A stretch of DNA of 28,055 nucleotides from CAYHVH01 sp964360335 (GCA_964360335.1 CAYHVH010000010.1:1-28055); one strand, 5' to 3'; numbered from the stretch's first letter, positions 6,650 to 14,717 are shown. Made by a program: numbers and translations. The notes: generated by a model from the letters alone, not told the origin.

Positions 6650-7933
6650 ATGAAAAATCTCAACACCCAACCACTCAAAGGTTTTCGCGACTTTTTACCC
6701 GGGGAGGCCGCGGCTAGGGAAAAAGTTTTGGAAACCATCCGGACCGTATTTCAAAAATACGGCTTTTTGCCTTTGGAGACGCCAGCTTTGGAATACAAAG
6801 AAATTTTGACCGGCAAGTACGGCAAGGAAGGGGACAAACTCATGTATGAGTTTCAGGATCAGGGCGGAAGGGACGTGGCGTTGCGCTACGACCTCACGGT
6901 TCCTTTAGCGCGCGTGGTTTCAGAGTATCAGAATGATTTGCCGCTCCCGTTCAAGCGCTACCAGATAGCGCCGGTTTGGCGCGCGGACCGGCCGCAAAAG
7001 GGGCGGTATCGCGAATTTACCCAGTGCGATATTGACGTGGTCGGCACGCCTTCCATCTTGGCGGACGCCGAGGTGATTGCGTGTATCAATGCGGTCTTGC
7101 AAGAATTAGGCATTGAGGACCTGATCGTTCGGATCAACAATCGCCAGGTTTTGGATGGGCTGATGAAGGCTGCGGGGATTGAGCGGAAAAAGGCAGTTCC
7201 AGCGATTCGAATTCTTGATAAGTTAGACAAGCTGGGCGAGGACGGGGTGCGCGGGGAGCTCATCAGCCTGGGGATTCAAAAAAAGCAAACCGAGCGGCTT
7301 TTCGAACTTTTGCAGCAGGGCTTGGAAGATGCGCCGGCTATTTTAAACAAGCTTACGGATATTGAAGGAGCCGGGGATTTGGCTGAACTAGTCGAAGCTC
7401 TCCTCGATCTGGGAGTGAAAAATTATGAGGTCGATCTAACTTTGGCTCGCGGCCTGGATTACTATACGGGTTCGATTTTCGAGTTTATTTTGCCGGATGC
7501 TTCGGAATTTGGCAGTGTGGCGGGGGGCGGGCGCTATGATAATTTAATCGGGATGCTTGCCGGTAAAGAGATCCCGGCGGTTGGCTGTTCCATTGGGATT
7601 GATCGCTTGCTTCAAGCCCTGGAGGAGTCGGAGCTTATAAAATACGATTTAATTTCCGACGTTTTGGTTTGTAATCTCGACGAGCAGCTGGAGGAGCGGT
7701 ACTTGAAAGTCGTGCAGGAACTGCGGGCGGCTGACATTCGCGCGGATTTTTACTACGAGCCCGTGAAACTCGAGAAGCAGCTCAAATACGCGGACAAGAA
7801 AAACATCAACTTCGCGGTGCTCATCGGCGCTGACGAAGAAGCAAAAAGCGAAGCCACGGTAAAAAATCTCACGACCGGGAAGCAGGAGAGAGTGAAACAA
7901 AAAGACTTGGCACAAAAATTAAAGATGAAATGA
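6650..7933 (+). CDS. hisS: Histidyl-tRNA synthetase
   Basis: Charges tRNA-His with histidine in the cytoplasm. The N-terminal LKGFRDFLPGE, class II motif 2 (RADRPQKGRYREFTQCDIDVVG), the histidine-site LARGLDYYTGSIFE, motif 3 (AVGCSIGIDRLLQAL) and a C-terminal anticodon-binding domain (from about SDVLVCNLDEQ) are all present. The full length of 427 residues is normal. I chose the ATG at 6650 over the upstream in-frame ATG at 6635, because the latter lies inside a palindromic repeat and the protein after 6650 starts as the family does. No SD. The stop overlaps the comEC start (ATGA), so the two are coupled. Confidence 0.95.
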   Translation: MKNLNTQPLKGFRDFLPGEAAAREKVLETIRTVFQKYGFLPLETPALEYKEILTGKYGKEGDKLMYEFQDQGGRDVALRYDLTVPLARVVSEYQNDLPLPFKRYQIAPVWRADRPQKGRYREFTQCDIDVVGTPSILADAEVIACINAVLQELGIEDLIVRINNRQVLDGLMKAAGIERKKAVPAIRILDKLDKLGEDGVRGELISLGIQKKQTERLFELLQQGLEDAPAILNKLTDIEGAGDLAELVEALLDLGVKNYEVDLTLARGLDYYTGSIFEFILPDASEFGSVAGGGRYDNLIGMLAGKEIPAVGCSIGIDRLLQALEESELIKYDLISDVLVCNLDEQLEERYLKVVQELRAADIRADFYYEPVKLEKQLKYADKKNINFAVLIGADEEAKSEATVKNLTTGKQERVKQKDLAQKLKMK

Positions 7934-9402
7934 CGTTAGGAAAATCCAAGATATTCCTGCTTTTTTGCCTAAGTTCCATCCTTGGCGTTTTCTTGGGAAA
8001 ATATCTTAATTACTACCTCATGGCCATTCTGGCCATGATTTTTATCGTGATGACGACGGTTTGGTGGAGCCATCGCAAGATGATGCTTTTGGGTTTTTTG
8101 GGCCTAAGCTTGGTCTCGGGTGCCGTACGCTACCAGACGAGCTTGCCGAAAGATACCGAAGCGAATTTTATCGGCAGCCGCTACGGCCAGAAACAGGAGC
8201 TTCGGGGGATAATTGTCAAAGACCCAGACGTGAGAAGCGACAAAACCAACCTCGTGGTCAAAGCCCAGAGTTTCACCGGCAAGATTTTGGTTACCGTTGG
8301 TCGCTATCCGGAATATCGCTACGGCGACGAGCTCCGGATCAGCGGAAAAATCGAAGAGCCGTTTGAAACCCAGGAGTTTTCCTACAAGGATTATCTCTCG
8401 AGGTTTGAGATTTACGCGGTGATGCGCTTTCCGGAAATCGAAAAGCTGGCCCCGGATCGGGGAAACAAAATCATTGCGGCGCTGCTTAACATCAAACACG
8501 AGTTTCAAGAAGTTTTGTCAAAGATTCTGCCCGAACCCCATAACGCCCTGGTTTTGGGTTTAATTTTGGGGCTAAAGCGCGCTCTGCCGGAAGGACTCCG
8601 GGAGGCTTTGATTTTGACCGGCGTTTCGCACATTGTAGTCATTTCCGGCTACAATATTTCGATCATCACCCGCAACCTTTTGAAAACCAGAATGTTGTGG
8701 GGCCGGAAAGTCGCTTTTTGGCTCTCGCTTTTGGCGGTCCTGATTTTTGTAATTTTGACGGGAGCGGAAGCCTCGGTGATTAGAGCGGCGATTATGGGTC
8801 TGCTCTTGGTTTTCGCGCTTAACATCGGCCGGCTTTATCAGGCGACCAATGCTTTGGTATTTGCCGGAACGGTGATGATTGCCCTAAATCCCAAAATTTT
8901 ATTTTTTGACATCGGGTTTCAGCTCTCCTTTTTGGCAACTTTGGGCTTGATTTACTCGTCTCCGATTTTTGAGAAGTGGTTAACGAAGCTCCCGGATGTT
9001 TTGGGGTTTCGCACAAATTTAGCCTCTACGCTCGCGGCTCAACTTTTTACCCTTCCGCTTTTAATTTTTTATTTTGACCGAATTTCCCTAATCGCCCCTT
9101 TGGTCAATGTCCTGATCCTGTGGGTCATTCCCTATGTGATGTTGTTCGGTTTTGTTTCCGGGCTCTCCGGAATGATTTTTTTGCCCGTGGGCCAGCTCGT
9201 CGCCGCCATCCCCTGGGTTTTACTGGAATTCCTGATTCGGACTATCGAGTTTTTTGCGGCCCTGCCCCTCGCTTCCGTCTTTTCAAAAATAAACATTCCG
9301 GTTATGGTGATTTATTATTTGCTATTGGTTTCAGGAATTTGGATTTATCGCCATAAAAAGAAGTTTTATTATCAAGTGGAATATGTTAAACAGCAATTAT
9401 AA
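7930..9402 (+). CDS. comEC: ComEC/Rec2-family DNA uptake channel, permease part
   Basis: Inner-membrane channel that passes single-stranded DNA during natural transformation. The 490-residue protein has N-terminal membrane helices, a soluble OB-like domain of the DUF4131 type (about 60-170, with LRGIIVKDPDVRSDKTNLVV) and the Competence domain (about 195-470), with the typical LGLILGLKRALPEGLREAL and LTGVSHIVVISGYNISII. The metallo-hydrolase domain normally fused at the C-terminus is absent and lies in the next gene. It overlaps the hisS stop by four bases. Confidence 0.9.
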   Translation: MTLGKSKIFLLFCLSSILGVFLGKYLNYYLMAILAMIFIVMTTVWWSHRKMMLLGFLGLSLVSGAVRYQTSLPKDTEANFIGSRYGQKQELRGIIVKDPDVRSDKTNLVVKAQSFTGKILVTVGRYPEYRYGDELRISGKIEEPFETQEFSYKDYLSRFEIYAVMRFPEIEKLAPDRGNKIIAALLNIKHEFQEVLSKILPEPHNALVLGLILGLKRALPEGLREALILTGVSHIVVISGYNISIITRNLLKTRMLWGRKVAFWLSLLAVLIFVILTGAEASVIRAAIMGLLLVFALNIGRLYQATNALVFAGTVMIALNPKILFFDIGFQLSFLATLGLIYSSPIFEKWLTKLPDVLGFRTNLASTLAAQLFTLPLLIFYFDRISLIAPLVNVLILWVIPYVMLFGFVSGLSGMIFLPVGQLVAAIPWVLLEFLIRTIEFFAALPLASVFSKINIPVMVIYYLLLVSGIWIYRHKKKFYYQVEYVKQQL

Positions 9403-9407
9403 CGTCA

Positions 9408-9486
9408 GTCATTGCGAGGCCAGGAGCCGAAGCAATCCCTTGCTAAATAAAAGATTTCCGCGCTCCCTTCGGTCACTCGCAATGAC
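9408..9486. repeat. 79-bp MITE-like element with 11-bp terminal inverted repeats
   Basis: GTCATTGCGAG (9408-9418) and CTCGCAATGAC (9476-9486) are perfect inverted copies. The interior includes CGAAGCAATC, as in a widespread short-repeat class of bacterial genomes. It fills the gap between the two halves of ComEC. Confidence 0.75.
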
Positions 9487-9498
9487 AACTTTATAGGC

Positions 9499-10386
9499 GT
9501 GAGCAAAACAAAATTCAGCAAACTCTGGTATCTCGTTGGCGTTTTACTTCTGGCCAATCTCGCAGTTTGGACATTGCTTTCCCAGACCAGAAACACTGAC
9601 TTCGCCAAACTTTATTTTTTTGACGTCGGGCAGGGGGACGCCATTTATTTACGCACGGCGGAGGGCAATGACGTACTGATTGACGGCGGACCGGGCGATG
9701 CGGTGCTGTCCAAATTGGGGAGAGTGTTACCTTTTGCTGACCGGTCGATCGAACTTATGCTTTTAAGTCATCCCCATGCCGATCACACGAGCGGGCTGGT
9801 GGAGATTCTCAAACGCTATCGGATAAAACAAGTTTTGCTGTCAGACGTGGTTTATGACTCCGCGACTTTCCAGACCTTTCGGAATTTATTAGAGGAGAAA
9901 AAGGTGCAAGTCATTACGCCCAAACTCGGCCAGCGGATTTTTCTGGACCGCTCCACGGTTTTGGATATTTACTATCCGGTAGTTGGGAAGTTTGACCCGC
10001 CACCAACCGATATCAATGACGTTTCCATTGTTGCGAGACTTTCTTTTGGCAAAAGCAATGTGTTGTTTACCGGCGACGCCGACCGCGGTATCGAGAACTT
10101 GATTCAGAATTTGGCCCTGCCCCTCTCTGCGGAAATTTTGAAAGTCGGCCACCAAGGTTCCCGCACCTCCACCGGACCGGAGTTTTTGAAAGCGGTGGCT
10201 CCTGATTACAGCATTATTTCCGTGGGCAAAAATTCTTACGGCCATCCCCACCCCGAGGTCCTCGGAATTTTGCAAGCCCAAGGCCTCACCCCGTGGCGGA
10301 CCGACGAGCGAGGAGATGCCGTCTTTGCGCTTTACGCCGACCGGGTGGAGGCGCTTTCAGCCGTAGCTCCCGAAGTTGCGCCGTAG
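9499..10386 (+). CDS. ComEC-type metallo-beta-lactamase-fold hydrolase, separate gene
   Basis: A 295-residue protein with one N-terminal membrane helix (residues 9-27) and a metallo-hydrolase domain. FFDVGQGDAIYLRT is the signature of the ComEC C-terminal domain, followed by the zinc motif HPHADH and later TGDAD and KVGHQGSRTS. In fused ComEC this domain is thought to act on the non-transported strand or on DNA ends. Here it is tethered to the membrane by its own helix. The start is GTG at 9499, giving a hydrophobic N-terminus directly. A 79-bp repeat separates it from the permease gene. Confidence 0.9.
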   Translation: MSKTKFSKLWYLVGVLLLANLAVWTLLSQTRNTDFAKLYFFDVGQGDAIYLRTAEGNDVLIDGGPGDAVLSKLGRVLPFADRSIELMLLSHPHADHTSGLVEILKRYRIKQVLLSDVVYDSATFQTFRNLLEEKKVQVITPKLGQRIFLDRSTVLDIYYPVVGKFDPPPTDINDVSIVARLSFGKSNVLFTGDADRGIENLIQNLALPLSAEILKVGHQGSRTSTGPEFLKAVAPDYSIISVGKNSYGHPHPEVLGILQAQGLTPWRTDERGDAVFALYADRVEALSAVAPEVAP

Positions 10387-10422
10387 CGCCCGCTATGCGA
10401 TAATACGGATAAGGAGAGGATA

Positions 10423-10503
10423 ACCCCGTCAGAAATCTTGGTTTAACGGGGTGAGCGCAGCCAATCCTGCCTTTCAGAGTTAATTTGGGATTTCTAACGG
10501 GGT
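10423..10503. repeat. Inverted repeat of the GTTAGAAAT/ATTTCTAAC family
   Basis: ACCCCGTCAGAAATC near 10423 pairs with GATTTCTAACGGGGT, ending at 10503, with a single wobble. A second family member is at 17353-17429. The GTG start of the cyclophilin gene (10502) is the last part of this repeat. Confidence 0.75.
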
Positions 10504-11137
10504 GAAGTACTTTGTAACCGGTGTAATTATCGTTTTGGCCGCCGCCGCGATTTGGGTGGTATTTTTTTCCGGGATTCTCGCAAGCAAAAAAACCCCTAAC
10601 AGTAACGACTTGGCCCAGAATGATTCCGTAGCGGATAAACTAGACCGAGCCGAGGGGCCGGTAGTGGTTTTGGAGACGAACTTTGGCCCAATTAGGATTG
10701 CCTTGCGGCCGGAGGAGGCGCCGAAAACCACGGCCAATTTTACAAAACTCGCGCAGGCGAATTTTTACAATAAGTTGACCTTTCACCGCGTGGTCCCGAA
10801 TTTTGTAATCCAGGGCGGGGATCCCAAGGGCGACGGGACCGGGGGTCCCGGTTACACCATTCCCGCCGAGATCAAACTTCTCCATAAGCGCGGGGCGGTG
10901 GCCATGGCGAGATTGCCGGATGCGGTCAATCCCAGCAAGGCCTCTTCCGGCAGCCAATTCTATATCGCCCTCCAGGATTTGCCGGGGCTGGATGGCGAAT
11001 ATACGGTCTTTGGCGAAGTTATCGAGGGGATGGAGTCCGTTGAGCGGATTGCCCGGGTCCAGACCGATCCCAATGATCGGCCGGTGGAGCCAGTGGTAAT
11101 CAATAAAGCAACGTTAATTGCCGAGCCGGTTTTTTAA
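10502..11137 (+). CDS. Membrane-anchored cyclophilin-type peptidyl-prolyl isomerase
   Basis: Catalyses cis/trans isomerisation of proline bonds, probably outside the membrane. The 211-residue protein has one N-terminal membrane helix (about 4-25), a short linker, then a cyclophilin domain (about 52-205) with TFHRVVPNFVIQGGDPKGDG and SSGSQFYIAL. The Arg of FHRV and the Phe and Gln of the active site are present. The GTG start falls inside a palindromic repeat, so the 5' end of the gene was made or replaced by the repeat. There is no SD. ndk follows 17 bases downstream. Confidence 0.9.
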   Translation: MKYFVTGVIIVLAAAAIWVVFFSGILASKKTPNSNDLAQNDSVADKLDRAEGPVVVLETNFGPIRIALRPEEAPKTTANFTKLAQANFYNKLTFHRVVPNFVIQGGDPKGDGTGGPGYTIPAEIKLLHKRGAVAMARLPDAVNPSKASSGSQFYIALQDLPGLDGEYTVFGEVIEGMESVERIARVQTDPNDRPVEPVVINKATLIAEPVF

Positions 11138-11154
11138 TTAATTTTTCGAAAGTT

Positions 11155-11751
11155 ATGTCTCGACATCCGCGAGAGGAAATCACTTTTTTGATGATTAAAC
11201 CGGATGGCGTCCGCCGGGGGCTTTCCGGCGAGATCATGCGGCGTGTCGAGCAAGTGGGACTCAAGGTCGTGGGACTCCGGATGATTCGCCCGTCGGTCAA
11301 AGAGGTTGACGACCATTACCCAAAGGATAAAAAGTGGGTGACGCGCCTGGGCGAAAAAACTCTGGCGACTTACGAGCAGTACGGATTTGACGCGATGAAA
11401 GAACTCGGGACCACAAAGGCCGAAAAAATCGGGCCAATGGTTAGAAAGTGGCTTCTGAATTTTATGACTTCGGGGCCGGTAGTGGTGATGGCCGTCAAGG
11501 GGATTCACGCGATTGCCATGGTGCGCAAGCTGGCTGGCCCGACCATGCCTTCTGATGCGCCGATGGGAACAATTCGCGGAGATTTCAGTGTTGATTCCGC
11601 GGCCGCAGCCAACCGGGATCGGCGGGCTGTCTATAATATCGTGCATATTTCGGAAACCGAGGACGAGGCTAAACACGAAATTCAGCACTGGTTTGGCAAA
11701 GAACCGATTCACGACTACCAGCGCACCGACGACGAAGTATTCCCGAAGTAA
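11155..11751 (+). CDS. ndk: Nucleoside diphosphate kinase with internal insertion
   Basis: Equalises nucleoside di- and triphosphate pools by a phosphohistidine. The signature TFLMIKPDGVRRGLSGEI, the segment FMTSGPVVVMAVKG, GTIRGDFS and the catalytic NIVHIS (H164) are all present. The protein has 198 residues against about 140-150 in most bacteria. Most of the excess is an insertion at about residues 56-97, where classical NDK has a short HYxxHKxKPFF loop; a few extra residues also precede the catalytic His. The catalytic core looks intact. No SD. Confidence 0.92.
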   Translation: MSRHPREEITFLMIKPDGVRRGLSGEIMRRVEQVGLKVVGLRMIRPSVKEVDDHYPKDKKWVTRLGEKTLATYEQYGFDAMKELGTTKAEKIGPMVRKWLLNFMTSGPVVVMAVKGIHAIAMVRKLAGPTMPSDAPMGTIRGDFSVDSAAAANRDRRAVYNIVHISETEDEAKHEIQHWFGKEPIHDYQRTDDEVFPK

Positions 11752-11806
11752 CCCCCCACCTTTCCTCCCCCACGAGTGGGGAGGCAGTGAAGGAAGGGGG
11801 AAGGCT
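11752..11806. repeat. C/G-rich palindromic repeat (CCTCCCC..GGGGAGG family)
   Basis: CCTCCCC (11764-11770) pairs with GGGGAGG (11778-11784) just after the ndk stop. The same type recurs at 12080, 14848, 15184, 15993 and about 20830. Confidence 0.7.
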
Positions 11807-11890
11807 CAAAATGGGTTTTTTTGTCTTCCCATAAGTTAGCCAAAATTATTTCTTTTTGGCTTAGACAAGCCAAAAATCAGCCCTCTGCTA

Positions 11891-12070
11891 TTGACAGAAG
11901 TTGATTTTGGGTATACACTAGGTCGTTACGCTAAAGATTGTTCTTTTCCAAGGTTTAAAGTTTGCAAACTGCCAGCAGCTTTCTGAGGAGAAAGGCTGGA
12001 GGTAGTTCAATTGTTTCTTTTGGCCTCTCCTCACCCCAAGTCAAAGGGGTTAGCGGAGAGGCTTTTGTTT
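11891..12070 (+). ncRNA. Candidate small RNA with its own promoter and terminator
   Basis: TTGACA (11891-11896) is followed at 17 bases by TACACT (TATACA at 15 is an alternative). The stretch from about 11926 has no reading frame of note. It contains the palindrome AGTTTGCAAACT, a hairpin whose CCAGC and GCTGG arms enclose CTTTCT/AGAAAG, and a strong terminator in which GCCTCTCC (12023-12030) pairs with GGAGAGGC (12055-12062) before TTTT. The expected transcript is about 140-145 nt. I do not recognise it as SRP RNA, 6S RNA or a known riboswitch. Confidence 0.5.
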
Positions 12071-12079
12071 CCCTCATGT

Positions 12080-12125
12080 CCTCTCCCCAGGAGATGGGGA
12101 GAGGCAGGAGAGAGGTCGAGGGGGA
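12080..12125. repeat. C/G-rich palindromic repeat
   Basis: CCTCTCCCC (12080-12088) pairs with GGGGAGAGG (12096-12104), followed by the GAGAGGTCGAGGG tail shared with the mutM copies. Confidence 0.7.
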
Positions 12126-12186
12126 GAGAATCGTATAGAGGAGGGCTTCGGAAACCAGGGATATTAAAACAGGAGTTTTAGCCCTT

Positions 12187-12286
12187 NNNNNNNNNNNNNN
12201 NNNNNNNNNNNNNNNNNNNNNNNNNNNNNNNNNNNNNNNNNNNNNNNNNNNNNNNNNNNNNNNNNNNNNNNNNNNNNNNNNNNNNN
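12187..12286. other. Assembly gap of 100 N
   Basis: Exactly 100 undetermined bases, the customary placeholder for a gap of unknown size. Sequence on both sides is repeat-rich, a likely cause of the break. Confidence 0.98.
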
Positions 12287-12482
12287 GCGGAAAGCGATCT
12301 GGTTATTTTCCTTCAATGTCATTCCCGACTTGATCGGGAATCCAGTTTATTGGATTGCTGATTAGAACAGCAAGATAAGTTCGAAAGTATCCAGTTCGCT
12401 TTCCGCAGTCAAACTCTTTTTCAGCGAGGCGTTGAGGGTATCAACGAATTCCCTTGGTATCTTGAGCGCCTCGCTGAAAGAG
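12287..12482. repeat. Nested inverted repeats upstream of a small gene
   Basis: GCGGAAAGCGA (12287-12297) has its perfect inverse near 12396-12406, enclosing a REP-like ATTCCCGA..TCGGGAAT palindrome (12321-12341). A second long stem follows: TTTCAGCGAGGCG (12419-12431) with CGCCTCGCTGAAA (12467-12479), 13 perfect pairs. The second stem ends about 65 bases before the start codon of the next gene and may be part of its leader. Confidence 0.7.
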
Positions 12483-12544
12483 GAAGAAATTCGAAAAGCC
12501 ATCAGCGCAAGCTCGAACAAAGCGCTAGTGGCAAGGAGGAGAAA

Positions 12545-12880
12545 ATGCTTTTCAGCAGCTTTTATCTGAATAAGGACGCCTCGTGCCGCGCCCCCGCTGA
12601 CTGGGTGCCAATCGGCGCGGTCTCGTTCGGGTCAAGGAGAGTCGGACTCGACTCTTCCGTAAATTCCTACGCGTTGGGGTTCAGGACCCCAACTGGGGAA
12701 GTAAACGTCATTATTGCAGGCACTCACTGCAATAATGGCGAGGCCCGGGCTTGGTCCCACCTTGCCTCCCCCGAGGAGGCACGCACCCTTATGGGTCGCC
12801 TCGACCCCGAGCGACTTGCCGTAAAGTCGCTCGGCTTCGACAGCGACCGCCCCCCGTGGTGGTGGTCGCTGCAGTCGTAA
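12545..12880 (+). CDS. Hypothetical protein, 111 aa
   Basis: Not recognised. The ATG is preceded by AAGGAGGAG about four bases upstream, so translation is likely. The product is soluble-looking, with no signal or membrane helix. It has a beta-rich middle (VGLDSSVNSYALGFRTPTGE) and a Trp-rich end (PPWWWSLQS). The last 35 bases form a palindrome (CAGCGACC with GGTCGCTG), so the coding end doubles as a hairpin. A strong terminator follows. It sits between the assembly gap and a structured non-coding stretch and fits the set of SD-led accessory genes. Confidence 0.6.
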   Translation: MLFSSFYLNKDASCRAPADWVPIGAVSFGSRRVGLDSSVNSYALGFRTPTGEVNVIIAGTHCNNGEARAWSHLASPEEARTLMGRLDPERLAVKSLGFDSDRPPWWWSLQS

Positions 12881-12890
12881 CGGGGATATC

Positions 12891-12942
12891 GGAGGAAGGT
12901 TTAGTCGCAGCACTCAAGCGACTGGCCTTCCTCCCCTTTTTC
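12891..12942 (+). terminator. Terminator after the 111-aa gene
   Basis: GGAGGAAGG (12891-12899) pairs with CCTTCCTCC (12926-12934), with an inner GTCGC/GCGAC stem, followed by CC and TTTTT. Confidence 0.85.
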
Positions 12943-12944
12943 TA

Positions 12945-13187
12945 GAACATTATCCGACCTCTCTTCTTTTCTCCCCATCCCAGTCATCCGACGGGACGGC
13001 GTCACCTGGGGAGAAGGAGGAAAGGGGATGGTGGGATGGAAAGAGGAGAATAGGAGGCTCTCTCGGGGCAGGAATGGAGTTCTCCTCACTTCGCCTTTTC
13101 GGCGGATTGTATTCCATTCTTGCTCCAAGAGAGAGTTTATTAGCCTGTAGGAACAAAAACGGCTCACCGTCGAGGTGAGCCGTTTTT
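12945..13187 (+). ncRNA. Candidate structured RNA ending at an intrinsic terminator
   Basis: Two folds are visible between two terminators. One has TTCTCCCCA (12969-12977) paired with TGGGGAGAA (13007-13015), with a GACG/CGTC inner stem. The other is a ~21-pair stem (13058-13078 with 13113-13135) that uses two G-U pairs and one bulge and carries a CGCC/GGCG tip. Two G-U pairs favour a functional RNA on the plus strand over a plain DNA palindrome. No credible reading frame and no clear promoter. Not recognised as RNase P RNA, tmRNA or SRP RNA. Confidence 0.4.
13155..13187. terminator. Bidirectional terminator
   Basis: AAAAACGGCTCACC (13155-13168) pairs fully with GGTGAGCCGTTTTT (13174-13187). 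It works for rel on the minus strand, which ends 25 bases away, and for any plus-strand transcript from the left. Confidence 0.9.
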
Positions 13188-13211
13188 GTTTGCCCGGCTA
13201 CTGACTCCGGG

Positions 13212-14717
13212 CTATTTGTTGATAAACGGAATCCTGGGGATGAGGCCTTCGAGCCAGCCCTTTTGGTGCTTGTTCAGATAGCTTCTGATTTTTCCGCGGG
13301 CATTGCTGGTTCTGACAAACCGCAGCCAGTCGCGGGAAACTTTCGGCTCTTTGGCCGTGATGATTTCCACGACGTCCCCGTTCTGGAGCTCCTCGGAAAG
13401 TTTGGCCATCTTCCCGTTGACTTTTGCGCCCATCGCCTGCAGGCCCAAATTGGTATGGACGGTAAAGGCGAAATCCAAAGGCGTCGCGCTCTCCGGGAGA
13501 TCCTTGACGTCTCCTTTGGGGGTGAAAATAAAAATCCGGTTCTTAAAAAAATCAATTTTCAGGGATTCGAAAAATTCTTCGGAACTTCCGCCGATTTCCT
13601 TCTGCCAATCCTTGAGCTGATTGACCCATTCCAGCTGTTCCGGTTGGGCGCGGCTACCCTCCCGGGGCTTGCCCTTTTCGGTATAGGCCCAGTGGGCCGC
13701 AATCCCGTATTCCGCCTCCTGGTGCATTTCCTCGGTACGGATTTGAATTTCCAAAATCCGCTTTTCCGGACCAAAGACAGTGGTATGGATGCTCCGGTAG
13801 CCGTTGGGTTTGGGAAAAGCGATATAGTCTTTGATGCGCCCCGGCAGAGGACGGTATTTGGAGTGGAGCGCTCCCAGACAGGTGTAGCAGTCCTCGAGGC
13901 TTCTGGTAATGATCCGCAGGGCCACCAGGTCGTAGATTTTGTTCAGATCTTTGTCATATTTCGGCCGCAAAAGTTTTTGGAAGAGACTGTAGAGGTGCTT
14001 GGTGCGGCCGCTGATATCCAGAAACTTGATGTTGTTCTGCTCTAGGTCTTTGACAATAATGTCTCTGGCTCGTTGCACATAGGTCTTCATTTCCTCGTAT
14101 CGTTCTTTGACCAGATTTACGAGCCACTCATATTCTTTGGGATCAATGAAAGGAAAGCTTAAATCCTCCAGTTCGCCTTTGAGTTCGCCTATCCCCAGCC
14201 GGTCGGCGATCGGAGCGTAGACTTCCATGGTTTCCCGGGCGATTCTTACCTGTTTTTCAGGCGGGAGGTATTGCAGGGTCAAGAGATTGTGTCGCCGGTC
14301 GGCGAGCTTTATCAAAACCACCCGAATGTCGGCGGCCATCGCCAAAAACATTTTCCGCAGGGTTTCGAGGTAGTTCTCGTCCTTTTGGTTTCGGAGTTTG
14401 ATCTGCCCGAGTTTGGAAATCCCGGCGACCATAAATGCCACTTGCTCGCCGAAGTTTTTTCGGACTGCCGCCGGGGTAATGGCCGTATCCTCGGTGACAT
14501 CATGCATCAGGCCGGCTACGACGGTGTCGATGTCCATGTGGAGGTGATTACCAAGATAATCCGCGACCGCCAGGCAGTGAAGGATGTAGGGTTCACCGGA
14601 TTTTCGGAGCTGTCCCTCGTGCGCCGTTTTGCTAAACTCAAAAGCTTTCTCAAAAAATTTGAGCTCCTCACTCCGGTAATGTTTCTTCAAATTGTTGTAA
14701 ACGGTTTGATAGTCCAT
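13212..14717 (-). CDS. rel: (p)ppGpp synthetase/hydrolase (Rel/SpoT family), short form
   Basis: Makes and degrades the stringent-response alarmone. The 501-residue protein has an N-terminal HD hydrolase domain with H47, HD (72-73) and ED (76-77), plus the IKLADRRHNLLTL helix. The synthetase domain has DLVALRIIT, RIKDYIAFPKPNGYRSIHTT and EIQIRTEEMHQEAEYG. A TGS domain follows (about 400-460). It stops after a short helical part, without the zinc-finger and ACT/RRM domains of full-length Rel (~730 residues), so ribosome-linked control may differ. Both catalytic sites look complete. The ATG at 14717 has no SD. Confidence 0.93.
   Translation of the reverse strand: MDYQTVYNNLKKHYRSEELKFFEKAFEFSKTAHEGQLRKSGEPYILHCLAVADYLGNHLHMDIDTVVAGLMHDVTEDTAITPAAVRKNFGEQVAFMVAGISKLGQIKLRNQKDENYLETLRKMFLAMAADIRVVLIKLADRRHNLLTLQYLPPEKQVRIARETMEVYAPIADRLGIGELKGELEDLSFPFIDPKEYEWLVNLVKERYEEMKTYVQRARDIIVKDLEQNNIKFLDISGRTKHLYSLFQKLLRPKYDKDLNKIYDLVALRIITRSLEDCYTCLGALHSKYRPLPGRIKDYIAFPKPNGYRSIHTTVFGPEKRILEIQIRTEEMHQEAEYGIAAHWAYTEKGKPREGSRAQPEQLEWVNQLKDWQKEIGGSSEEFFESLKIDFFKNRIFIFTPKGDVKDLPESATPLDFAFTVHTNLGLQAMGAKVNGKMAKLSEELQNGDVVEIITAKEPKVSRDWLRFVRTSNARGKIRSYLNKHQKGWLEGLIPRIPFINK

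Noticed and set aside
12945..13192. RNase P RNA, tmRNA or SRP RNA
   Set aside because: None of the conserved core words I know for these RNAs is visible; kept only as an unassigned structured RNA.
13263..14045. Long plus-strand open frame opposite rel
   Set aside because: It is antisense to a well-conserved gene, lacks an SD and shows no family pattern; it is a shadow of high-GC codon use.
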